Positions 47,878-56,570 of a stretch of 64,000 nucleotides of DNA are shown in pieces. A model generated the notes under the pieces. The model worked only from the letters and a program-made list of their open reading frames with translations. It was not told the DNA's origin and did not search any database. This DNA is from Marthasterias glacialis (Eukaryota; Echinodermata; Asteroidea; Forcipulatida; Asteriidae): the NCBI GenBank assembly GCA_911728455.2, contig OU452227.1, positions 13,408,110-13,472,109 on the forward strand. Reading direction: 5' to 3'. Both the position numbers and the translations under genes were made by a program. How positions within the stretch are numbered: position 1 is the stretch's first letter; each line of letters opens with the position of its first letter.

Positions 47878-48860
47878 GGAAGTCAAATTACTTTGGTCTG
47901 TTTGCAATTAATCCCCACGAGCATAGTTGATATGCAATTGGAAATAACCTTTAACTTTAATTTTGTTGAAGTACAACTTTATTAATGCTATTTAGAAGGT
48001 ATTTACTTGAGCTGAATATTTCACAGATTTCTGTATGCTTTGATTCTCGTGTTGAAAAAAACAAAAACCAGAAAATCAAAATGTTGCTATGCACCAAGAC
48101 TCAACTTCAAAAAGTTTTATATGACAATGTTTCAACAATTTAACCGGTAACCCCCACATTCCAATGCAATGACTTAAGCTTCCCATGTGTTGTGTTTGGT
48201 CCTAAGTCATGTAAGTTAGTTGTCAGCTGTGTAGGGGTCGCGTGCAATTACTTTAATTTTTCAATCAGGTATGTTTGCCACATTGCATGTTGTGTACGAC
48301 AACAATGTAGGTTTGTCTGTGTGATCTGTGAAAAGGTGAAGGTTTTAGGGTTTTCAGTCATTCAGATGTGTGGAATGTCTCGTCATCAAGGATTGTACAG
48401 GTGTTAAATTGGATTGTAAGTTTATTTGCTCACTCTCTTGCGTTCTGATATTCCGATGAGGAGAGCTCTACAAATAAAACAGGACACAAGTTTCGTTCAG
48501 TTTGAAAGTATGTTTACCTGCCAAAAGCACAAAACTTTTAACAGAGTTTATGGTTTTGTTATGGCATTGTTTCAAAAGATGAAGTCAGTTGATCAGCTGA
48601 AAAGTTACATGCCTGACAGAGCCAGGAACCCGGCTTTGTGTGAAATGATCACATGTCTTTGTTTGGAACTTACTGCTGTAGGCCTGGGCATTGTTACTCC
48701 CATTAACTTCTTCTTCTTTCGTATGGCGTGCACAGTGTGGCTTAAAGTTGTAGAGGTAGTTTTGAAATCCAAGTTAGGGCAGATTCAGTTGCTGTGTGTA
48801 TTGCTCTCATGCCCCCAGGGAATATCCTGCTAGGATTCGATCTGGCACCTCGAAACAGGA
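47878..48860. other. Intergenic
   Basis: AT-rich. A 135-codon plus ORF (48426-48833) has no family features I recognise. A weak case for an unknown small protein can be made from its length only. Confidence 0.3.
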
Positions 48861-48930
48861 CACGCTCGGTGGTCTAGTGGTTTAGACAACTGCTCTAGCA
48901 AGCACACTCTACCCAGGTTGGTTAGCCTGG
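48861..48930 (+). mobile_element. tRNA-like SINE relic
   Basis: 'cgctcggtggtctagtggtttagac' resembles a tRNA 5' half with an A box; no convincing B box follows. Relic of a SINE head. Confidence 0.4.
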
Positions 48931-49298
48931 GATAGTTTTATCACGGCACATCTTTAAATTAGTATGCCACAATTTTGTTTGTAGGCGTATTTTCACTTTC
49001 CATTGAAAATTTTTCTTTGGATTACATATAATGACTTTTTATATGGGAGTGTCCTAGTTAAAGGTCCAATCAGAGTGTTAGAATTTTATTTTTTTATTTT
49101 TTTATTATTATTTTTTTTTCAATTTTAAATTTTAGACATAGACTTTTTAAATTAATTTCCGAAATAGGTGTTATTTGGGGGAGAAATCGTTGTAGGTTTT
49201 TATTTGTTGGAGAACTTGAGTAATGTTTTGTTTTGATTTGGAGAAACTTTGGAGAAAATTCCTGGAATTTGTTTAATTTCTTTTTGAACGTTTTTCTT

Positions 49299-49474
49299 TC
49301 AATTTGAATCCTCCCAAATGGATGAATCCTGTAGGGTGGAGTAATCCTCTTCATCCAGGATGTGTTGACCTCTTTTCTGCATTATCGCTGCAAGCTTTGC
49401 TTTGGCTGACCGCAGTGCTGCATCATCGGTGTAGAAAAGAACTATGTTCCTTCGATGTTGCACTGCAACTATTG
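49299..49474 (-). CDS. Candidate last exon, unknown protein
   Basis: On the minus strand a pyrimidine-rich acceptor (attttcag) is followed by an open frame: AEAAIVAVQHRRNIVLFYTD, DAALRSAKAKLAAI, then ILDEEDYSTLQDSSIWED and a stop. The composition and strong acceptor look like a real terminal exon. It may belong to the decayed two-part element whose other pieces lie at 50150-52863, or to an unrecognised gene. The family is unknown to me. Confidence 0.35.
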
Positions 49475-50149
49475 CTGCTTCTGCTGAAAATTTTGAATAC
49501 ACAAAAAAAATAATTTAAACATTTTCTTGTACATGTAAAATTACATCAGAATACAGACCTGAAAAATGGAATCCATTCAATAAAAACATCAAAAACTGAC
49601 TTCTGAAAAGTTTGCAATAGGTGCATGCTTTGTGATTTATTCAGCAAAGGTATAACTATTCTCACTTCATTTCCCAAAGGTTGGTAGGATACAAATTTTC
49701 TACAACACAAAAGGTTTTCAGCAGCAGCAGATGTCGAAACCACATTGTTTGACAGTGTTTGCTTGGTGACGAGAGCCTTACTATTAATTTGCAGGGGTCC
49801 CTATTTATTCTCTTTTTTTAAATGGTCACGATTGGACCAGGGCGCATTTAAAATTAACATTTTTCCTCCAAAACTGTGTACCCAGTATATATTTGCCTTC
49901 TCTAAATTTTGTCTAAAAGGGTTTGTCTCCCTCCTTAAACTTGAAGGAAACGAGACCTTAGTTCATATGAAACAAACGCATAAATCTTGACTTGGCTGTT
50001 TTCAGTGAAAACCTCGCGTTCAAATCTTTATTCCTGTATAGTCTTGTAACGCTAAAGATTTTTCTCATCATTGTTTGACATTATCCAGTCACCTTCTTCA
50101 CTGGTACTTTTGATGATGTGTGCCATGATGTCTTGGGTCATAAAAGTGT

Positions 50150-51985
50150 GGCTTTGGTGGCCTGTGTCGACTGAGATAGACGTGTTTTTTCAGGAGAAGG
50201 TCATAATTGGTTATAATCAACACTAACACATCTGTGGCCGGAGAAAAGAACATCCACTTTGTATCATGTTGGTTTCGTTGTGATGCGAAAACTGCCCGGT
50301 GGATCAGCAGGGTATCAGTCTCTTTATGGTTGTTGTCCTCAAAGAGCTGCCCACTGTTGCTCCTAGTCCATCCTGAGGCAGATGCAACAACCAGCCTAGA
50401 CGAGTCTTTATTGTAGTCCAGCAGCGGATTTCACAAATCTTTACGCAACTGCTTAAGTCCGCTTGTACAACATTTAGTGCGTAAGTTCGGCCATTTACGC
50501 AATACAATCTGGCGCAAGTAGGCTTACGCAGTTGCGTAAAGTTTCGTAAAATCGGCTGCAGGGTTTTCTCTGCAAGATACTTAGTCAGTTCAGACTTTGT
50601 TTTGTCATATGGGAGAGGAACCGGCCCATTGGAATGTGTTTGATGCTTGTGTTATCTGTGATCTGATAATGGATTGGGTCTTTTCCTTGTCTTCTTTTTT
50701 CTCTAGTGGTACTCTTGAGGGAATCAGCCTTGTATGTATCAAATACCAGAACAACCTCATCATAGTCTCTGGTTAAAGACATCAGTCTGCCATTGAACCA
50801 TTCACGGAGATCTTTAACTGTGACTACTGTTGTTGGTTTCTTTATCAGCTTCTGGACAACTACCATACCATCCACCAGTGCAATTTTGCAACAAGGTTGA
50901 GTTTCTTCACATGTTGTTGAGTCCATGGTTCCTGTATTTATGACGTCTTCCTGCAGGACACATGCACCTTCCAAGTGCTGCTGATGTAGTACTTTGGAGC
51001 TTGTCAGCAAACAGGGACCTTGTTGTCAGGGTGAACTCATAGTTGTTGATGGCATGCTTTTGGTTGATTTCTCGGTTTGACTTGGCAAGGACCATAAGTC
51101 TACCATACATATCCTTGGTCTCTTTAAGATCAACAATCTTGTCTCGAACCTTCACAGTGGTTTTCTTGTTGCCAGACATGAACATTTTGTTATTTTGTCT
51201 TTTTACCAGTGCCCAAAGGCTAATCTCACCATTGATTTGCTCTGACACGTAGGCTTCATATAGCGTCTGACCAGTGGCGTCAACGTTCAAGATTTGTGGT
51301 ACATATATATCTGGGATGTAGGCATGGGTGATAATGTTGTGCAGCTGGTCACCTTCAATGATAAATGGATTGCCATGATTCAGTACGGCAGCCTTTATTT
51401 GATCAGTTGTGTCATGATCCTTCTTGACCTTACTGTATCCAGGGTCATCATGTTCTGTGATCTTCCAAATCAAACTGTATCTTGAACTTTCTTGACAGGC
51501 AGGACATTTCTGGTGTTGCCACAAAGAACCTCTGCCTAGCACTGGCATTGTTAGAGATGCCAATTAGTCCAGAGCGAGCCTTCCTAAGCTTGTTCAATTG
51601 TTCACATGCATGGTCTGCTCCAACTGATACAAACGGAATGCTGGTCTTTGTGACTGACAAGTTGCCTGCCTCAAGTTCGCTCCAGGTCGCAGGGTGGTTA
51701 TTTTTCAGGTACGTGTCTGCAATGTATTATGGCCAGAGGTGCTTGTTCTTGATTCGATCCGTGGCAAAGAACGTCTTGCTCAGTGCTTCTCCAGCTTCAA
51801 GGTGGGGCACTAGATCAGCATTTCGAGATGCTGCCACGAAGAAAAGTATGGTCTCCACGTATTGTCCCCTCGATGTAGGTAGTTCATTATTGACTTGAAC
51901 TTTGCATCCTTGGATCTTTGTGTCTCCCAGTCCTTAAATGCGTTCATCACTCCAGTGGTGGTGAAGACATGAAGAAGAGTGATGT
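50150..51985 (-). pseudogene. Decayed multicopy invertebrate ORF (second half of element)
   Basis: Conserved blocks in one order but in several frames: NAFKDWETQRSKDAKFKSIM, TWSELEAGNLSVTKTSIPFV, SVGADHACEQLNKL, ARSGLIGISNNASARQRFF, AVLNHGNPF, EGDQLHNIITHAYIP, IALVDGMVVVQKL, VVTVKDLREWFNGRL, YDEVVLVFDTYKADSLKS. After a MITE come DYNKDSSRLVVASASGWTRS and FEDNNHKETDTLLIHRAVFA. I recall this as a multicopy uncharacterised protein of cnidarians and echinoderms. Frameshifts lie near 51840, 51470, 51000 and 50600, and a MITE splits it at 50420-50560. Not functional. Confidence 0.7.
50420..50560. mobile_element. MITE inserted in the decayed ORF
   Basis: Inverted ends of about 46 bp: 'gcagcggatttcacaaatct' on the left and, in reverse, 'tgcagccgattttacgaaac' on the right, both running into 'ttacgcaactgc'. 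It splits the conserved peptide between LAEKTLQ and DYNKDSS, so its borders are defined by the host ORF. CTGCAG/CTGCTG at the edges may be a target duplication. Confidence 0.8.
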
Positions 51986-52055
51986 TGGCTTGCTTCATCG
52001 ATTTGGCCCTTGGGGATTTTTTTCCCCAAGGGCCGAATCGACGAAGCAAGCCGAC
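51984..52055. repeat. 72-bp palindrome, 33-bp arms
   Basis: Arms gttggcttgcttcatcgatt... and their complement flank six T's; only three mismatches, all transitions. It sits where the DUF7869-type ORF ends and the second conserved ORF begins. Confidence 0.9.
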
Positions 52056-52863
52056 GATATCGCTGTTTGAAAAGTCCAAAGCACTAATCTGGAGCGAATT
52101 TGGTATGCCCTGCAACTAAAAAAGATCAATCCAAGTTTACTGTGCAGCTGGTGAATACATCGCCATGCCATGAACCACAGAGCAAACTTGTTCTTGTTTT
52201 GCCCGGTACAATTATCGCAGTGGAGCTCAACAGACGTCTCGCCCAGCCCGTGGTTCTCGAAAAAGTGGTGGATGTAGGAAAGCACTGCATTCGACTCCTT
52301 GCTGATGGTCATCCCTTCATCCACAAGGTAGTTTATCTGCTTTGGGAAGGCCTCACAATTCACGCCAAACACTCCACATTTCCTTGGTGTCAGGAAATAC
52401 AATGGTCCTGGTTGCTCTGGGTCATTAGGGAAATGTACCTGTGACAGATGAGACATACAAAAAATGTGAATTATTCTGGTCTACAGCGTAACTAAATTGA
52501 AACAATTGCAAAATGAATATGCACAAACTAAGAAAACTTAAAACTGTCATTTGTGGCTTTTTTAAAAATAGACATTTTCAGAACAAGATGATTGGAATGT
52601 GTACGGTGGAGTTGATTTCCTTTTAAAATATACCTGCTGTGCAAAATCGAAGCTGTAGTGCATGGTCTTGTCCCATGAGCATGGTAGATGTCTTCCACGA
52701 GAAGTATCACCAACAGCATTCTTTGCCTCCTTCACTTGCTGCTGGTAGAACTCACGTTGAAGTTGAACAACCCGCAGATGTTCCATCTGTTGTGCCAACT
52801 TGGCAGCTTTTGCAGCATCCGTCTGATTGGCTGATTGATTGGTGGTAGTCGGTTGCAAATACA
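52025..52863 (-). pseudogene. DUF7869-type ORF, decayed (first half of element)
   Basis: Exon 52863-52634 encodes a Gln/Ala-rich coiled coil ending HYSFDFAQQ. A GT-AG intron (52633-52439) joins in phase 0 to VHFPNDPEQPGPLYFLTPRK, GVNCEAFPKQINYLVDEG, SYIHHFFENHGLGETSVELH and CDNCTGQNKNKFALWFMAWR, the core of the DUF7869 family (large multicopy, transposon-like). A frameshift near 52130 follows. The next block, FLVAGHTKFAPD-CFGLFKQRYRR, has TAG at 52084-52086 (minus) in place of the usual Trp. Disabled copy. Confidence 0.75.
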
Positions 52864-53149
52864 CTGTGTCAAGTCACTTTATTAGAAAGCACTAAGGTGT
52901 TGTAATATTGTCAGTTCTTGGCAACTTTCTGCCTTGAAAATAGCCATACCGAATTTGTACTGTTTTTACCATAGTGTATTTTTGGCAACATAAAACAAGT
53001 TTATTTCACATTAACGCTAAATTCATCAACTTCTCCCCCCCCCAAAAAAGCCATATTTTGCATTCTCAAATTGAATACACATGTATTTGGTTCTGCCATT
53101 GATCATGGTTTATGAAGGCTCAAAATAATTAGTAACTCCCTCCAGATAA

Positions 53150-53374
53150 TTATAAAACTAGGGATAATTGTAGCCAATGTAAAAAATAAAACAAAGCAAA
53201 TCGGCCTAATTCCGGAGGTGGATAGGACAATCCTTTGTACTGTCCATCAGGGTTTGGAAATGTCCAGCGGATTGCATCCATTACACATAATGGCAGTTGC
53301 ACCCGACTGAAACGGCCAAGATAACCCCAACACCACCTCACCACTTGCTGATAAGCAACATGGCCATATTTTTT
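53150..53374 (-). CDS. P2X7-ballast-like gene, last exon
   Basis: Encodes KKYGHVAYQQVVRWCWGYLG, then VQLPLCVMDAIRWTFPNPDG and QYKGLSYPP. This matches the end of the P2X7 intracellular domain (human: AYR, W, LPSC, IRKEFP, QYSGFK). The 5' border is unclear because the conserved start has no AG just upstream in phase; the only nearby AG (in ATCAG, 53351-53349) cuts conserved sequence and gives the wrong phase. Confidence 0.65.
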   Translation of the reverse strand, partial: KKYGHVAYQQVVRWCWGYLGRFSRVQLPLCVMDAIRWTFPNPDGQYKGLSYPPPELGRFALFYFLHWLQLSLVL

Positions 53375-55210
53375 GTAAAACAAAACAAAAAAATCAGATA
53401 AATTTATAAACACAAGATTTGAGGTTTGTATCGTGGAATATCGATATTGATTAAGTTTATGTTTAACAAGACGTGAAACTGAAACGATATAAAACTATAA
53501 CCTTACAAAATGGAAATCAAAAGTAAACAATTACATACATGTAATGCATGTGCTTAAGATATGTCAACCAAGGTCATTTATTAAGAATACACTATTAACT
53601 AGTAAACTTGCGGGTACAACCATGTGTTTGAATCTCTTTTGGGAGAGTGTTGGCTCTGAAAAGAGCCGGAGTGGTCTTGATGTTTCGATCAGTATACTCT
53701 GATCGTTTCTCCTGAAGACGATCAGAGTATACTGATCGAAACGTCGAGACCACTCCGGCTCTTTTCAGAGCCAACACTCCTCCCAAAAGAGATTCAAACA
53801 CATGATTGTACCCGCAAGTTTACTAGTTAGAAGTGTATTCTTAGTTTCCTACACCATGCAAAACTTCAAACATCACTTAAAGTCATCTATTATTCAATTG
53901 TGTGCGGTTACTATGAAGAAAACACCGGTGCTTATTCTGGTCAGTCGAAAGTAATTTGCTTGATATGCAAAACTGATATTGCTCTTGAAAATAATGGTAC
54001 ATTGGCTTTGTACATGTACGATTTTGACAGTCAACATTGAGATCACTTACTGGTCAAGTGTTCCTTCAACTGCATCTCTACTATAGTAAGCTCTGTACTG
54101 AAGATAGGCTGTTGCAAGCACTCCTGGGTGAAGGCAGATTGCATCAAACCAATCATGGATGGTAAGACATTGGTTTATATCGTCCACGTTGATGTCAAGT
54201 TGCCGCATCATATTCATTGTCTTTTCGACTTCTTTGCAACATGTACAGCTTGCGAGCAAAGTTTGAATCAAACAATGTCCACAAGAACACCTATTCAAAA
54301 AAAAATAAAATCATAATTTTAGTCACTTTTTCATTGGGTTGCACTAGTTGAGAATTCAAAAATTGATCATACAGCCTCATTGAGCTGGTCAAGGATAGGT
54401 AGATCACGAAGGAATATCTATTGTCATGGGCAGATCAAAAATTTGTATTGCGCAGGGAGTTTCAACCTTTGAGTTGAAGGGAAAGAATAAAAGTAGTTAA
54501 TTATGCTTAAAGCATTTATGGTAAAAGATAATGATTTTATTTAAATTTTGAGCAGTGATTAATTTCCCATCATGTCTTCATAAATACTGGCTAATATTGC
54601 CAACAAATCATAAAACGCAAAACCTAGTAATTACCCCCAAATTTCTAATGTACATGTATTGTACACAAGTAGTTACTAGTACTAGTCTAGTAGTTCTAGT
54701 ACTATAGCCCTGGAGCACTAATCATAGTCATATATAGTACATGTGCATTATGCACATTTGGCTCCATGGGTCTACCTCATGTTCGATTATGTTGTCAAGT
54801 AAGTAAATGTAAGTATGTATAGTCATGCCCTTGGAGGTAGAATTTACATGGTATAGCCTACTATTTTTGTACAGCAGAAGCGAACTGATAAAAAAGCATC
54901 ATTCAGTATTTCATTTAGGAATCATTTTGTGGGCTTGCCAGTCTGTGTTTAGCCGTCTATCATCAGGATTCGGTTCGTCGTCTTCGGCCTGACGATCGCC
55001 GCGGCCGGGCTGGTCAAGGGCTGGCGCTGCAAGTGGCTCGAACCGGTATGGTTCAGCGCCAGGCACTTTGACTTCTTCATCATCGTCATTGCCTTCTCTC
55101 TTGTCTGGAGAGCTGCCCTCATCGCTAGAACTTAGATCACTATTGTCAGAAGTGCCTGTGTGAAACACCTCTTCTTCATCTATACTGTGATCTTCGCTGC
55201 TATCAGACAT
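53150..55210 (-). CDS. Stand-alone P2X7 'ballast'-type zinc domain protein (whole gene)
   Basis: Exons 55210-54939, 54290-54051 and about 53374-53150 encode roughly 245 aa. Order: an acidic, Ser-rich N terminus, GAEPYRFEPLA (the motif that opens this family), NTDW|CSCGHC, CTCCKEVEK, then AICLHPGVLATAYLQYR, and the last exon described separately. In P2X7 receptors this Cys-rich region is the cytoplasmic zinc- and guanine-nucleotide-binding ballast. Here no ion-channel part is present, so it is likely a soluble nuclear or cytosolic protein of unknown role; such free domains are common in invertebrates. Intron 1 has GC-AG borders. Could be a pseudogene if exon 3 is not joined. Confidence 0.72.
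53583..53842. repeat. 260-bp near-perfect palindrome
   Basis: 'aagaatacactattaactag' at the left is mirrored at the right edge; inner words 'tctcttttgggag', 'agtgttggctctgaaaagag' and 'tcgatcagtatactctgatcg' all occur in both orders. Arms are about 125 bp, with a loop of about 10 nt at 53712. Only scattered mismatches. It lies in the second intron of the P2X7-ballast-like gene. Confidence 0.95.
54051..54290 (-). CDS. P2X7-ballast-like gene, middle exon
   Basis: Acceptor ttttgaatag ends at 54291; the first base completes the Trp codon split across the intron. Carries C-S-C-G-H-C and C-T-C-C, four of the metal ligands expected. Ends at GTAAGT after 54051 in phase 2. Confidence 0.75.
54939..55210 (-). 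CDS. P2X7-ballast-like gene, first exon
   Basis: ATG 55210 begins MSDSSEDHSIDEEEV; 90 codons plus two bases. The last codons are NTDW with the Trp split TG|G across the intron. The donor is GCAAGC, a GC-type donor; reading past it runs into a non-conserved QAHKMIPK and stop, which supports splicing here. Confidence 0.75.
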
Positions 55211-55668
55211 TTTCGCTGTTTTTAGGTCCAGAAGATGTAGCTGATTATAATCTGTTGTTGTGCCGTATTACATGTACTGTATATGATGCGTACGACGTGT
55301 GGGATGGGGTAACAAAACCCAGTCATGGGTGTTACATCACACACAATGTATGAATTATTCATGAGTTGGGGGCTTTTCGCATAACAGGGCTTTTCTTGGT
55401 CGTAGAACGCTGGCCAAAGTGATTTGTTTTTTACACGAAGGAACAAGTTTTGTTGAATTTGTATAGTATTTTAGTAATCATTACACATTTCTTAAACAAA
55501 AACACCCACACAGCACCTTTCATTACTCTGTTCTGGTCCATCTTTAACCCTTTGAACTCTGACCCCCTGTGTCTGTGTGGTTAATCCACACTGATCCCCA
55601 GCAGCATTCACAATACTCACTGCGCTGTTATGCTAAGCAACTCCATCTACAGACATATCTTTGTTTTT

Positions 55669-56020
55669 TTAGAAAGAGACCACTCTCTTATTCGGCTGAG
55701 CATGGGGCTTGATGTAATTCATCAGTACGTATGAATTGTATGCTGTCCACATGAAGAATTTCATCATCAAACGCCGGGGCCATTTATAATGACGACGACA
55801 TTTTTGCAGTCTAGTCATTTGGTCATTTTTGTCCGTTCCTCCCATATAAGCATTATAAGCTTTTACAGCTTTTGGGCAAGTCACAGGCATTTTTTTCTTT
55901 TCAGCAGCATTATAGCGCATCACTTGCTGAGATGATGAAGAAATAAACAGTGAATTGATGAAGTAGATTGGTTTCTTGTCCGTCCAGACTATAGCGGCTA
56001 CAGTCCCATTATATAGAAGT
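55669..56020 (-). pseudogene. piggyBac transposase, C-terminal fragment
   Basis: Open for about 115 codons: VAAIVWTDKKPIYFINSLF, then MRYNAAEKKKMPVTCPKAVK, YNAYMGGTDKNDQM and RRHYKWPRR. These match the third catalytic-region end of DDE piggyBac transposases (MGGVDxxDQ). The N-terminal catalytic part is missing, so the fragment is dead. Confidence 0.85.
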
Positions 56021-56031
56021 TTTTACATTTT

Positions 56032-56412
56032 TCATGATTGATTTGGGGAGTTCTTTCCTGTTAGTCGCCACTTGTGCTTCTTTCCCTCGTCCAGGGTTCC
56101 AAGCATGCCAATGAGCGTTTGGTTAAACCGCTCAACCTGCCCATTCCCTTGTGGATGGTAAGGCGTCATACGAGATATCGGGATACCTGGTAGTTGACAA
56201 AGCTCCTGAATAAGCTTTGCCTCAATAGTCGCGCCCTTGGTATGAGTGGAAGCACTCTGGGAACCATGGTTCTTGCCTTCTGATCCTTTGTCGGGTAAAT
56301 CGATCTGTGATGACAAGAATGTCCTTGGTGTTGCGATCATCTGGCTCTGACGTATTGAACAGGGGACAAATGAATTTAAATATCTGCTAGTTCTGGCCCT
56401 TACTGCAGGCAT
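56032..56412 (-). pseudogene. Ty3/gypsy integrase fragment
   Basis: Contains ATIEAKLIQELCQLPGI, ISRMTPYHPQGNGQVERFNQ and TLIGMLGTLDEGKKHKW, the end of an rve integrase core with the catalytic-Glu region. The earlier part reads through in a wrong frame. No pol or LTR partner is seen adjacent, so it is a stray piece. Confidence 0.85.
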
Positions 56413-56570
56413 GCAACTTTTCAGTGGATCAGCTGATTTCCTCTTTTTTTCTTCATTTTGGTGTCATAGAAAACTGAAAAACACAGTACAAGCTTATGGG
56501 TGTTTGGCTATTTCCTCGGTTTTTGCAATTTCAAAGTTGCAAGCCAGTTACTGACTGCCATCTTCTACCA

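Noticed and set aside
47361-47930. Long ORFs of 156 and 177 codons on opposite strands, Pro/Trp/Val-rich and Gly/His/Thr-rich
   Set aside because: They are translations of a 13-bp minisatellite with no stop codon in several frames; no splice or family support.
48426-48833. 135-codon plus-strand ORF as a new gene
   Set aside because: No domain, no splice signal or repeat context that supports it; length alone is not enough.
51482-51898. 138-codon plus-strand ORF
   Set aside because: Exact antisense of the conserved minus-strand element ORF (SVGADHACEQLNKL region).
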